A DNA stretch of 64,000 nucleotides. Origin: Arthrobacter citreus. Lineage in GTDB: Bacteria; Actinomycetota; Actinomycetes; Actinomycetales; Micrococcaceae. The stretch spans positions 558,001-622,000 of the forward strand of contig NZ_VTFV01000002.1 in assembly GCF_009192745.1 (NCBI RefSeq), read 5' to 3'. The translations under genes were made by a program, and so were the position numbers. The stretch's first letter is position 1. Every line of letters begins with the position of its first letter. The notes below the pieces were generated by a model, which saw only the letters and a program-made list of their open reading frames with translations, was not told the origin of the DNA and did no database searches. This document shows positions 7,312 through 15,763 of the stretch, in pieces.

Positions 7312-9446
7312 CGGAACACGACGACGGCGCCGCACCGGATAGGGAGCTGCTGGAGCAGCTGGCACAGGCCAAGAACGTTGCAACAACATTCACTGGCTGG
7401 GACGGCGGTGTCCAGCAGGTATCAGATGCCTCCCTGAGAAGCGTGCTGGCTGCCCGCGGGGCACCCGCGGCGACCCGGGAACAGGCTGAGGCATCCCTGG
7501 AAGAAGCGGCCCTGGCGCCCTGGCGGCGCACACTGCCGCCCACAGTGGTCCTTCGCCAGCAGCAGCCGCTCCCGGTTCCAGTCCATCTGCCCCGCGGAGC
7601 CGAGGCGCGGGCCTGGATCACGATGGAGGACGGCAGCTCCGTGCCGCTGCCTTCCCTGCCGGCTGCGGGGCAGGCGGTCGAAACGGCGATTGTTGACGGA
7701 CTTGAGCTGGAAGCCAGGCAGCTGCAGCTTCCGGCCGGACTGCCGCTGGGATGGCATGCGCTGCATGTGTCCCACTCCGGGCAGGAAGCTGAGTCCGTTC
7801 TGGCGGTCACCCCGGACCGGCTGCCGGCCCCGAAAACGGGCGGCCGCGCGTGGGGCATGATGGCCCAGCTGTATTCCGTGCGGAGCGAGCGGTCCTGGGG
7901 GATCGGGGACCTTTCCGACCTGGCAGACCTGTCCGCCGTGTCAGGCAGCGCGGGAGCGGCCTTTATGCTCATCAACCCGCTGCACGCTGCGGAACCCGTG
8001 CCGCCGGTAGAGGACTCTCCTTATCTTCCGGCTACCCGCCGGTTTTTCCACCCGCTCTACATCCGGGTGGAAGCCATCGAGGAGTATGCCTACCTTCGCG
8101 GCGCGGAGCGCGCCGCCGTCGAAGCGCTGGCTGCCGGGCAGCAGGCAGTGGACCGCGATGCACGCCTGTTGGACCGCAACTCTTCCTATGCCGCCAAGCT
8201 GCAGGCCCTCCGCCAGGTCTACCGGGTGCCCCGCAGTCCCGCGCGGGTGCAGCAGTTTGAGGCTTTTGTCCGGGAAGCAGGCCCGGGCCTGGACAGCTTT
8301 GCCCTGTGGTGCGCCCTGGCAGCCGAGTATCCTCCCGATGCGCCCGAATGGCAGGAAGGGCTGCACAGTGCCATGACGGCGGCCAAATCCACCGAACTCG
8401 CGGGCGAAATCCTGTTCTACAAGTGGCTGCAGTGGATCTGCGACGAGCAGCTCGAATCTGCCCAGCGGGCAGCGCTCAGCGCGGGCATGGAGATCGGAAT
8501 CGTGCACGACCTCGCCGTGGGAGTCCACCCCGGCGGCGCCGATGCCTGGACCCTGCGGGATGTGATGGCACCGGAAGTCTCCGTCGGAGCGCCTCCGGAC
8601 ATGTTCAACCAGATCGGCCAGGACTGGAGCCAGCCGCCCTGGGATCCGGACCGGCTCGCGGAAAGCGGCTACGGTGCGTACCGGGACATGCTGCGCACCA
8701 TACTGCGCCATGCCGGGGGTGTGCGGGTGGACCACATCCTTGGCCTGTTCCGGCTTTGGTGGATTCCGCGGGGGCAGGAGCCGGGCCTGGGGGCCTACGT
8801 GTACTACGACCATGAGGCGCTGGTGGGGATCCTGGTCCTGGAAGCGCAGCGGGCCGGCGCCGTCGTCATTGGTGAAGACCTTGGGGTCTTTGAACCCTGG
8901 GTCCAGGGCTACCTGGCCGAACGGGGTGTGCTTGGCACCTCGATCATGTGGTTCGAACAGACCCCGCAGGGGCCACGGGATCCCGCGGAGTACCGGCCTG
9001 GAGCGCTGGCCACGATCGGCACGCACGACCTGCCTCCGGCAGCGGGTTACCTTGCCGGTGAGCACGTCACGCTGCGGGATTCGCTTGGGCTGCTGAACCG
9101 GCCCGTGGAGGAAGAACGGGAACTGGACAGTGCAGCGACCCGGGGCATCCTGGACCTGGCACGCAGGCACGGGCTGCTGGGGCCGGATGCCTCCGAGCAG
9201 GGAACGGTGGAGGCGCTGCACCGGCTGATCGCCTCGAGCCCCTCTGCCTTGGTGGGAGTTGGACTGGTGGACGCCGTCGGTGAGCACCGGATACAGAACC
9301 AGCCGGGAACATCACGCGAATACCCGAACTGGTGCATTCCCCTGGCCGGCCCGGACGGGCGGCCGGTGCTGGTCGAAGACCTGGCTGCCAATCCGCGGTT
9401 TGTTTCCCTCACGCGCGTGATGAACAGCGCGCTGGGGACCGGCTAG
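7308..9446 (+). CDS. malQ: 4-alpha-glucanotransferase (amylomaltase)
   Basis: A 712-residue GH77 enzyme that transfers alpha-1,4-glucan segments between maltooligosaccharides in the cytoplasm. An N-terminal actinobacterial extension of about 160 residues precedes the barrel. Barrel motifs visible are RAWGMMAQLYSVRSERSWGIGD, the nucleophile region VRVDHILGLFRLWWIPRG, the acid/base region VIGEDLGVFEPWVQ and the IGTHDLPP loop with the third acid. Full length for the family. GGAG five bases before the ATG. No maltose transporter or other glycogen gene is adjacent. Its stop overlaps the stop of the convergent MarR gene by sharing CTAG. Confidence 0.93.
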   Translation: MTEHDDGAAPDRELLEQLAQAKNVATTFTGWDGGVQQVSDASLRSVLAARGAPAATREQAEASLEEAALAPWRRTLPPTVVLRQQQPLPVPVHLPRGAEARAWITMEDGSSVPLPSLPAAGQAVETAIVDGLELEARQLQLPAGLPLGWHALHVSHSGQEAESVLAVTPDRLPAPKTGGRAWGMMAQLYSVRSERSWGIGDLSDLADLSAVSGSAGAAFMLINPLHAAEPVPPVEDSPYLPATRRFFHPLYIRVEAIEEYAYLRGAERAAVEALAAGQQAVDRDARLLDRNSSYAAKLQALRQVYRVPRSPARVQQFEAFVREAGPGLDSFALWCALAAEYPPDAPEWQEGLHSAMTAAKSTELAGEILFYKWLQWICDEQLESAQRAALSAGMEIGIVHDLAVGVHPGGADAWTLRDVMAPEVSVGAPPDMFNQIGQDWSQPPWDPDRLAESGYGAYRDMLRTILRHAGGVRVDHILGLFRLWWIPRGQEPGLGAYVYYDHEALVGILVLEAQRAGAVVIGEDLGVFEPWVQGYLAERGVLGTSIMWFEQTPQGPRDPAEYRPGALATIGTHDLPPAAGYLAGEHVTLRDSLGLLNRPVEEERELDSAATRGILDLARRHGLLGPDASEQGTVEALHRLIASSPSALVGVGLVDAVGEHRIQNQPGTSREYPNWCIPLAGPDGRPVLVEDLAANPRFVSLTRVMNSALGTG

Positions 9447-9943
9447 GCCTGGTCGGCGAAGGCTACCCGGCGCAGCAGGTCGCGCAGCTGGTTCCGTTCG
9501 GCGGGGGACAGCGCTCCGAGTGAGGTTTCCCCTGCCGCCTGGACCACGGCTGCCGCCTGGGCATACAGGCGCTTGCCTGCCGCCGTTGGGGTGATGATGT
9601 TGGACCGGCGGTCCCGGGGATCGGCCTTCCGCTTCACGGCTCCGCGCTTCTCCAGCTGGTCCACCAGTGCCACGATCTGGCTGGGGTCCAGGAACAGGAA
9701 CTCCGCCAGCTCCCGCTGGGAGGGGTTAAGTCCGCTGCACGCCAGGGACAGCACCGAATAGGACCTGACCTTCAGGTCAAGCGAAGCCAGATCCTCGTTG
9801 GCACGGCGCGAACCCACCGAACGTGCCCGTGCGGCAAGGAACTCCGTCTCGTTGGCCAGTTCGGATGAATAGAGCCGCTCGATTCCGGTTTCGGCTGACG
9901 GGGATGCCGCGCTGCGCGCAGTTGGATGGGCCGTCTCAGTCAT
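9443..9943 (-). CDS. MarR family transcriptional regulator
   Basis: A 166-residue winged-helix regulator. The recognition region reads NPSQRELAEFLFLDPSQIV followed by the wing KRGAVKRKADPRDRRSNII, the MarR hallmark, and long helices at both ends for dimerisation. It is divergent from the SDR-MaoC-binding protein-ligase operon, with TCAAC/GTTGA half-sites between them, so it most likely represses that operon and itself and is released by an acyl-CoA or free acid ligand. Ligand identity cannot be read from sequence. Confidence 0.88.
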   Translation of the reverse strand: MTETAHPTARSAASPSAETGIERLYSSELANETEFLAARARSVGSRRANEDLASLDLKVRSYSVLSLACSGLNPSQRELAEFLFLDPSQIVALVDQLEKRGAVKRKADPRDRRSNIITPTAAGKRLYAQAAAVVQAAGETSLGALSPAERNQLRDLLRRVAFADQA

Positions 9944-9964
9944 GGGTCAAGAGTACGCCTGATT

Positions 9965-10000
9965 TCAACTGTTGACTTTCTCAACTATCTCGGATGTCAT
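9965..10000. promoter_or_regulatory. Promoter with overlapping MarR-type operator
   Basis: Three half-sites occur in succession: TCAAC 9965-9969, GTTGA 9971-9975, TCAAC 9981-9985. The first two form a palindrome around one T; the last two form one with a 5-base spacer. They overlap a -35 TTGACT (9972-9977), which is followed after 17 bases by TGTCAT (9995-10000). A repressor bound here would block the operon starting at 10035. Confidence 0.6.
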
Positions 10001-10034
10001 GGTGTGAGACAGGACACAATTATGAGGAGTTCGA

Positions 10035-10961
10035 ATGTCCCTTCAGGGCAAAGTAGCGATCGTTACCGGCAGTGGACGGGGCCTGGGCCTGGCCTACGCC
10101 CGCGAACTGGCACGGCAGGGCGCGGCAGTGGTGGTCAACGACGTCGACGCCGCCGTCGCTGAAGAAGCCGCGGCCACAATCACGGCCGACGGCGGCCGTG
10201 CCGTGGCCGTAGTGGCTCCAGTGGGTTCCACTGAGACCGCCCGGGCGCTGGTGGGCGCTGCCGTGGAGAACTTCGGCGGGCTGGACATCCTGGTCACCAA
10301 CGCCGGCGTGCTGCGGGATAAGTCGCTGCTGAAGATGACGGATGAGGACTTTGACCTGGTGATCAACGTGCACCTGCGTGGAACGTTCACCTGTGTTCGG
10401 GAAGCCTACGCGTACTTCAAGGAAAACAACGTCCAGGGCCGGATCATCGCCATTGGTTCCCCCACCGGCCAGCGCGGAAACTTCGGCCAGACCAACTACG
10501 CCGCGGCTAAGGCCGGGATTGTTGGCATGGTGCGGACCTGGGCCATGGAAATGAAGAAAGCCGGCGTCACCGCCAACGCGGTCATTCCGGTGGCAGCAAC
10601 TGCCATGACCAAGACCGTGCCGTACTTCGCTGCAGCCGTGGAAGCGGACGAGCGCGGCGAGGCCATGCCTGATTTCTTCCGCAAGACCCTTGGCTTCGGA
10701 ACCGCAGAAGACGTGGCCGGCCTGATCGCCTTCCTGGCCTCCGAAGGGGCCGCCGGCATCACCGGCCAGGCAATCGGTGTGGGCGGTGACCGCCTGCAGC
10801 TCTGGTCCCATCCCGAAGCAGTGGAGTCCGAGTACCGGGACGGCGGCTGGAGCTACGAGGAACTGGCCTCGGCTTTCCCGTTCGCTGAAAAGCAGCAGAG
10901 CGTCGGCGAGAAGTTTCCGCCGCTTCCCGCCGACCTGCAGCCCCAGACCGCTACCAACTAG
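10035..10961 (+). CDS. SDR family 3-hydroxyacyl-CoA dehydrogenase-like enzyme
   Basis: A 308-residue SDR resembling the dehydrogenase part of the multifunctional beta-oxidation enzyme type 2: TGSGRGLGLAYARELA nucleotide motif, VVNDVD after beta-2, NAGVLRDKSLLKM, and catalytic Tyr155/Lys159 in YAAAK. The roughly 50-residue C-terminal extension after the SDR core is typical of that group. GAGGAG precedes the ATG. With the MaoC hydratase 17 bases downstream and the ligase further on, it likely oxidises a 3-hydroxyacyl-CoA in a degradation pathway. The stereochemistry and substrate are not determined by sequence. Confidence 0.83.
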   Translation: MSLQGKVAIVTGSGRGLGLAYARELARQGAAVVVNDVDAAVAEEAAATITADGGRAVAVVAPVGSTETARALVGAAVENFGGLDILVTNAGVLRDKSLLKMTDEDFDLVINVHLRGTFTCVREAYAYFKENNVQGRIIAIGSPTGQRGNFGQTNYAAAKAGIVGMVRTWAMEMKKAGVTANAVIPVAATAMTKTVPYFAAAVEADERGEAMPDFFRKTLGFGTAEDVAGLIAFLASEGAAGITGQAIGVGGDRLQLWSHPEAVESEYRDGGWSYEELASAFPFAEKQQSVGEKFPPLPADLQPQTATN

Positions 10962-10978
10962 ACGCTAGGAAAAACCAC

Positions 10979-11434
10979 ATGAGTGCCACTGTTGTCACCT
11001 TTGAAGAACTGCCCTCCCTGGTAGGCAAGGATCTCGGCTACACCGACTACATCGAGATCACCCAGAACCAGATCAACACCTTCGCCGATGCCACGGACGA
11101 CCACCAGTGGATCCACACCGATCCCGAGAAGGCCAAGGACGGTCCGTTCGGTGCTCCCATCGCCCACGGTTTCCTGACCCTGTCACTGATCATTCCGCTG
11201 TGGAGCTCGCTCTTCGACGTCGAAGGCGTCAAGACCAAGGTCAACTACGGACTGGACCGGGTCCGGTTCACCAACCCGGTGAAGGTGGGGTCCAAGGTCC
11301 GTCTCCACTCGGTGATCTCCGAGGTCACGGAGGTCAAGGGCGGCGTGCAGATCAAGACGTCCAACACCATCGAGATCGACGGCGAAGAACGTCCCGCCGT
11401 CGTCGCAGAGTTCCTGGCGCGGTTCTACGCCTGA
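10979..11434 (+). CDS. MaoC family (R)-specific enoyl-CoA hydratase
   Basis: A 151-residue hot-dog-fold hydratase. The catalytic Asp/His signature is clear in FADATDDHQWIHTDPEKAK followed by GAPIAHGFLTLSL. The enzyme adds water to enoyl-CoA to give the (R)-3-hydroxyacyl-CoA used by the preceding SDR. The gene begins 17 bases after the SDR stop, with GGAAAAA as a weak ribosome-binding site, consistent with one mRNA. Confidence 0.9.
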   Translation: MSATVVTFEELPSLVGKDLGYTDYIEITQNQINTFADATDDHQWIHTDPEKAKDGPFGAPIAHGFLTLSLIIPLWSSLFDVEGVKTKVNYGLDRVRFTNPVKVGSKVRLHSVISEVTEVKGGVQIKTSNTIEIDGEERPAVVAEFLARFYA

Positions 11435-11539
11435 CCTGCCCCTTCACTCCCGGCCCCGTCCGCGGTTCGGGCAGCACCACCGCACCACCAGCACCACCTC
11501 CAGCAGTATCCATTTCTCCCCTCAAGGAAGAGGAAAGTC

Positions 11540-12556
11540 ATGAGGCACTTCATTACCCGGCGGGCTGCCAAGGCCCTTGCGCTCGGCGCCGTCGCTACCC
11601 TGGCACTGGCGGGCTGCGGCGGAGGCAGCCTGTCCGGCACCGATTCCAGCTCCTCCCCGTCCGCGTCCGGTTCCGCTGCTGCGGGCGGCGAGCTCGAAAA
11701 GATCGTCGTTGGCGTCATCGGCATCGCACCTTCCGCCGCCATGCAGTACGGCGTGGATGAAGGCATCTTCGAGGAGCACGGACTGGACGTTGAACTCCAG
11801 ACCGGCCAGGGCGGCGCGGCTATGCTCCCGGCAGTCTCCACCGGAGACATGAACTTCGCCGTTGGCAACCCGCTGACCGTCATGGTGGCCAAGGACAAGG
11901 GCCTGGACATGAAGATCGTCACCGGGTATTCCAACTCCTACGCAGAAGGCGAAGACATCAACGGCGTGGTGGCCCGGGCAGACTCCGGTATCACCACCTT
12001 CGCCGACCTGGAGGGCAAGACCGCCAGCGTCAACGCAGTGAACACCCAGGGTGACCTGACGATCATGGAGGCGGCCTCCCTCGCCGGGGCCGATCCCACC
12101 CAGATCAAGTTCTCCGAAATGCCGTTCCCGGACATGGAAGCGCAGCTGGACCTCGGCAACACGGACGCCATCTGGATCCCCGAGCCGTTCCTGAGCAAGG
12201 CACTCTCCAACCCGGACAACGTCCTGGTGGGTTACTCCAACCAGGAAGCCGTTCCCGGCATGCCCACCATGGTGACGTTCACCTCCGGGAACTATGCCTC
12301 CTCCAGCCCGGAAACCGTGGAGAAGTTCAAGAGCGCCATGGAAGACCTGCTGACCCAGGCAGAAGCCAACATTGACGACGTCAAGGCAGTCCTTCCGGCC
12401 TTCATGAACATGCCGGCTGAAGTAGCCGCCAACCTGAAGATGGAGCAGTACGACGCCGAGCTGCGCACTGAGGAGCTCAAGGAGATGGGCGAACTCATGG
12501 TCAAGTACAAGTTCGTTGAGAACGCCCCCGATCTGGATGCCATGACGGTCCAGTAA
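11540..12556 (+). CDS. ABC transporter substrate-binding lipoprotein, NMT1/SsuA-like, without adjacent permease
   Basis: A 338-residue exported protein. The N-terminus is basic (RHFITRRAAK), followed by a hydrophobic stretch and the lipobox LALAGC, then a Ser/Gly linker. The mature part follows the NMT1/THI5/SsuA two-lobe pattern (VVGVIGIAPSAAMQYGVDEG, GQGGAAMLPAVSTGDMNFAV, DLEGKTASVNAVNTQG). AAGGAAGAGGAAAG is a strong ribosome-binding site. Such proteins bind aromatic acids, sulfonates or thiamine precursors. No ATPase or permease gene is in the window, so it must share a transporter encoded elsewhere or act as a sensor. Its position between a hydratase and an acyl-CoA ligase suggests it captures the pathway substrate. 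Confidence 0.85.
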   Translation: MRHFITRRAAKALALGAVATLALAGCGGGSLSGTDSSSSPSASGSAAAGGELEKIVVGVIGIAPSAAMQYGVDEGIFEEHGLDVELQTGQGGAAMLPAVSTGDMNFAVGNPLTVMVAKDKGLDMKIVTGYSNSYAEGEDINGVVARADSGITTFADLEGKTASVNAVNTQGDLTIMEAASLAGADPTQIKFSEMPFPDMEAQLDLGNTDAIWIPEPFLSKALSNPDNVLVGYSNQEAVPGMPTMVTFTSGNYASSSPETVEKFKSAMEDLLTQAEANIDDVKAVLPAFMNMPAEVAANLKMEQYDAELRTEELKEMGELMVKYKFVENAPDLDAMTVQ

Positions 12557-12562
12557 TGAGCC

Positions 12563-12604
12563 GTGCCGGGGCCCGTCTGTACCTCCTCAGGCGGGCTCCG
12601 GCAC
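12563..12604 (+). terminator. Intercistronic hairpin after the binding-protein gene
   Basis: GTGCCGG 12563-12569 pairs with 12598-12604, then one G-T wobble, then GCCCG 12571-12575 pairs with CGGGC 12592-12596, around a 16-base loop. There is no T-run. It probably slows 3' decay of the binding-protein part of the mRNA or terminates partially before the ligase, giving more binding protein than enzyme. Confidence 0.5.
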
Positions 12605-12656
12605 ACCAGCTCGTCAACACCCAAACCACCCGGCACGGATGAAGGACGTTTTAGCA

Positions 12657-14201
12657 ATGCAGAACCAGGGCCTTGGTTCATGGATCCACCGCCAGCGGAT
12701 TAAGTCCGGTTCCCGAACCGCACTGGTCTTCCGCGAGCAGGCAACGAGCTATGCCGAGCTGGACGAGAGGATCAACAGTCTGGCCGCAGCACTGCGAGCC
12801 GCCGGCGTCGGGCAGGGAACGCGTGTGGCCTTCCTGGGCGATAACCATCCCTCCTTCCTTGAGACTTTTTTCGCCGCCGGATCCCTGGGCGCGGTCTTTG
12901 TTCCGCTGAACACCCGGCTGGCCCCGCCCGAGATCCAGTTCGCTCTGCAGGACTCGGGCAGCACCGTCCTGGTGAACACCCTCGCCCTGGACGAGCTGGC
13001 CGTGCGCGGTTCCCGGGGCACCGGCGTCGAGCTGCGCTTCCTCGTGGACGACGGCACGGGTGCCGCCCGAGCTGAGGCGGCCGCGATTCCGGTACAGCCG
13101 TATGAGGCAGCATTCGAGGACCCGGCCGGCTTTGCCGATGCCCCCGTGGCGCTCGAGGACGGTGCGATCATCCTCTACACCTCAGGCACCACGGGCCAGC
13201 CCAAGGGTGCACTCCTCACCCACGCGAACCTGGCGTGGAACTGCTTCAACGTGCTGGTTGATTACGACGTCGCGGAGAATGACATTGCGCTGATGATCTC
13301 CCCGCTCTTCCACGTCGCTTCCCTGGACATGGGTGTGCTCCCGAACCTTCTCAAGGGCGCGACGGTGATTTTGGAGACCAGGTTCGAGCCCGGGCGGACC
13401 CTGGAACTGATCGAGAAGTACCGGGCAACCTACGTCAGCGGCGTGCCCACCACCTACCAGCTGTTGTGTGAGCACCCAGACTGGGACAAACGGGACATCA
13501 GCTCGCTCCGCAAGCTCACCTGCGGCGGGTCGGCCGTGCCGCTGCGCGTGATCGACGCCTACGAACAGCGCGGCCTGAGCTTCTCCGGCGGCTACGGCAT
13601 GACCGAAACGGCGCCCGGCGCTACTGCGCTGCCGCCGGCGTATTCCCGGGAGAAGGCGGGCTCCGCCGGCGCGCCGCACTTCTTCACTTCCGTCCGCGTC
13701 GCCCGGCCGGACGGCAGCACCGCGGACCCCGCCGAGGTGGGCGAGGTCCAGATCAGCGGACCGAATGTCATTAAGTCCTACTGGAACCGGCCCGATGCCA
13801 CTGAATCGGCCTTTGTGGACGGGCACTGGTTCCGCTCCGGTGACATGGGCTATTTCGACGCCGACGGCTTCCTCTTTATCTCCGACCGGCTCAAGGACAT
13901 GATCATTTCCGGCGGCGAGAACATCTATCCCGCCGAAGTGGAACAGATCATCAGCGAACTCGAAGCCGTCAGCGGGGTGGCAGTGATCGGTGTTCCGGAT
14001 GAGAAGTGGGGCGAGGTTCCCAAGGCAATCGTCACCCTCCGTGAAGGCTTCACCCTGGAGCCGGCTGCGGTTGCTGCCCACCTGGACGGCCGGCTGGCAC
14101 GGTACAAGATTCCCAAAACGGTGGAGATCGTGCCTGATTTTCCGCGGACTGCCAGCGGCAAGATCCGCAAGGCGGACCTGCGCAGGGAGCACGCCGGGTA
14201 A
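12657..14201 (+). CDS. AMP-dependent acyl-CoA synthetase (fatty-acid/aryl-CoA ligase)
   Basis: A 514-residue ANL-superfamily ligase. Motifs are YTSGTTGQPKGALLTH (P-loop), GGYGMTETAPG (A5), a hinge region YFDADGFLFISDRLKDMI and the C-terminal catalytic lysine in ASGKIRKADLR. It activates a carboxylic acid with ATP and CoA to feed the SDR and MaoC hydratase encoded upstream. The start at 12657 has GAAGGA ten bases upstream; an in-frame ATG at 12639 has none. Length is normal. The acid cannot be deduced; medium-chain or aromatic acids are typical. Confidence 0.88.
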   Translation: MQNQGLGSWIHRQRIKSGSRTALVFREQATSYAELDERINSLAAALRAAGVGQGTRVAFLGDNHPSFLETFFAAGSLGAVFVPLNTRLAPPEIQFALQDSGSTVLVNTLALDELAVRGSRGTGVELRFLVDDGTGAARAEAAAIPVQPYEAAFEDPAGFADAPVALEDGAIILYTSGTTGQPKGALLTHANLAWNCFNVLVDYDVAENDIALMISPLFHVASLDMGVLPNLLKGATVILETRFEPGRTLELIEKYRATYVSGVPTTYQLLCEHPDWDKRDISSLRKLTCGGSAVPLRVIDAYEQRGLSFSGGYGMTETAPGATALPPAYSREKAGSAGAPHFFTSVRVARPDGSTADPAEVGEVQISGPNVIKSYWNRPDATESAFVDGHWFRSGDMGYFDADGFLFISDRLKDMIISGGENIYPAEVEQIISELEAVSGVAVIGVPDEKWGEVPKAIVTLREGFTLEPAAVAAHLDGRLARYKIPKTVEIVPDFPRTASGKIRKADLRREHAG

Positions 14202-14242
14202 TTCCTGCTGATTGTCCGGTCCGGTATGAAACACTCAGCCGG

Positions 14243-14266
14243 ATGGCGGACAGGTACAGTGCATGA
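14243..14266 (+). CDS. Possible 7-codon minicistron MADRYSA overlapping the sigma-factor start
   Basis: ATG 14243 to TGA 14264-14266, overlapping the sigma-factor ATG as ATGA. It repeats the arrangement seen before malQ. Upstream AACACT (14230-14235) has the right 7-base spacing but is a poor -10, so support is weaker than at malQ. Confidence 0.25.
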   Translation: MADRYSA

Positions 14267-14829
14267 CCCACTTTCCAGGTGAACCTGACCGGGAGCAGCA
14301 GTTCCGGACTCTCTATGCCGCGGTTTATCCGGACCTTCTCCGGTTCGTCCGCCGCCGAGCCGATGCCGACCGCGCCGAAGACATAGGCGCGGACACCTTC
14401 CTGGTGGTGTGGCGCCGCGTTGGGGAAGTTCCTTCCTCTGCCGGTGACGCGCGTGCCTGGATCTTCGGCATCAGCCGCAACATCCTCCTGAACAACGGCC
14501 GCGGTGAGCGCAGAAGCGGGGCCCTCGGCCTCCGCCTTGCGGATGCAGCGGATCTTCCGGTCTCCACTGCCGACATTGATCTGGCCACCCGGCGCATCGA
14601 CATCGCACGGGCCTGGCGGATGCTCTCGGAAACCCATCAGGAGACGCTCGGCCTGGCCGTCTTCGAAGACCTCTCGGGGCCACAGGCCGCAGCTGTCCTT
14701 GGCGTTTCGCCGGTGGCTTACCGGCTGAGGCTCAGCCGTGCCCGCCGGGCGCTCCGGCTGCTGCTCGACCATCTTCCGGCGTCATCTGCTACGCCGCAGC
14801 CCGTTCTTGGAAGGACACCGTCATCATGA
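14263..14829 (+). CDS. ECF-type RNA polymerase sigma factor
   Basis: A 188-residue sigma-70 family protein with only regions 2 and 4. Region 2 includes LYAAVYPDLLRFVRRRADA and the conserved AEDIGADTFLVVWRR; region 4 is ETLGLAVFEDLSGPQAAAVL followed by RLRLSRARRALR. It directs polymerase to a small regulon, perhaps envelope stress. The stop overlaps the next gene as ATGA, and that gene encodes a single-pass membrane protein, which is the usual arrangement for a sigma factor and its membrane-bound regulator. Confidence 0.9.
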   Translation: MTHFPGEPDREQQFRTLYAAVYPDLLRFVRRRADADRAEDIGADTFLVVWRRVGEVPSSAGDARAWIFGISRNILLNNGRGERRSGALGLRLADAADLPVSTADIDLATRRIDIARAWRMLSETHQETLGLAVFEDLSGPQAAAVLGVSPVAYRLRLSRARRALRLLLDHLPASSATPQPVLGRTPSS

Positions 14830-15605
14830 TGCGAGACGAACAGACGGACACACTGCTCCGGTCCCTCGATGCTTCGGCCTCCGGTGCCCCGTTTGACCAG
14901 CGGCGCGCGCAGCGTGACCTCGAACGGATCCTTGGGGCGGGGCGTCCTGAGAAGCTGACGCCGATACCCGGCCGGCCGCGAAGGAACCGCCGGTTGTTCC
15001 TGGCCGGTGCTGCAGCGGCGGCTGCCTTGGCGATCCTTGCAGTTCCGGTGCTGGGCGGCGGTGATCCTGCGTATGCCAGCTGGACGCAGACAGCCTCTTT
15101 GCTGAGTCCGGGGGCCAGCGAAAAGGCCGGAAATGCATGCCGTGGCTTAGACCGGCAGGACGAGTCCTTCGGAGCCAATGTGGCGATTGCCGAGCGTCGG
15201 GGCGAGTGGACCACCGTTGTCCTTTCCGGCCCTGGGGGATTTTCCGCCATGTGCGTTACTGACGGGTCCCTCTTCGGCGGGTCCTTTGGGTACTCAGGCA
15301 AGACTCCCGGCGGAGCTGAGCCGGCCGCGCGCGGGCTGCTTCCTACCGCCATGGGTATGGGATCTACTTCAGCAGGTGAGCTTTCCATGGTGGTGGGTGC
15401 CGCGGGAGCCGAGGTCAGTGCTGTCTCCTATGCCAGCCAAACCCAGGGCGACGTGAGCGGCAGTGTTGCCAACGGCTACTTTGTGCTGTGGTTCCCCGGG
15501 GACGAGCTGCGGGACTATCCGGACGACGGTGTCCTTCTGCAGGTCAGCTACACGGACGGTAGCCAGGAGCAGGTCCGCGCGTCGCTGGACTGGGCCAACA
15601 GCTAA
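14826..15605 (+). CDS. Membrane-anchored protein coupled to the ECF sigma factor (candidate regulator)
   Basis: A 259-residue protein with a cytoplasmic segment of about 50 residues (DEQTDTLLRSLDAS, QRRAQRDLERIL), one membrane helix at about 53-75 (LFLAGAAAAAALAILAVPVL) and an exported domain of about 180 residues rich in Gly/Ser. There is no zinc-binding anti-sigma motif (HxxxCxxC). The 4-base overlap with the sigma gene and the topology suggest an anti-sigma or sensing role, but no family was recognised. Start could be 14826 or the adjacent ATG 14829. Confidence 0.65.
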   Translation: MMRDEQTDTLLRSLDASASGAPFDQRRAQRDLERILGAGRPEKLTPIPGRPRRNRRLFLAGAAAAAALAILAVPVLGGGDPAYASWTQTASLLSPGASEKAGNACRGLDRQDESFGANVAIAERRGEWTTVVLSGPGGFSAMCVTDGSLFGGSFGYSGKTPGGAEPAARGLLPTAMGMGSTSAGELSMVVGAAGAEVSAVSYASQTQGDVSGSVANGYFVLWFPGDELRDYPDDGVLLQVSYTDGSQEQVRASLDWANS

Positions 15606-15712
15606 GCAGGGACCTCCGCTGCTGAGTGGCCGTCCTGTGAGCCCGGCACCGGTAAACCGGGCCTTGCGAGCCGCAAAAGCTGGGTGTAAGTCCCGTAATT
15701 TCCGGTGCTGAA

Positions 15713-15732
15713 AGAGGCCGGTTTTGGCCTCT
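15713..15732 (+). terminator. Small hairpin upstream of the DUF222/HNH gene
   Basis: AGAGGCC 15713-15719 pairs with GGCCTCT 15726-15732 around a GGTTTT loop. It could terminate the sigma-factor operon. No T-run follows. Confidence 0.4.
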
Positions 15733-15763
15733 GAATGTCAGTGGCAGCTGAAAGTCTTGGGGT

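Noticed and set aside
7941-9287. 448-codon minus-strand frame opposite malQ
   Set aside because: Shadow of malQ with no domain or start signal.
14826-15605. Zinc-binding anti-sigma factor
   Set aside because: The HxxxCxxC motif is absent, so only a general partner role is proposed.
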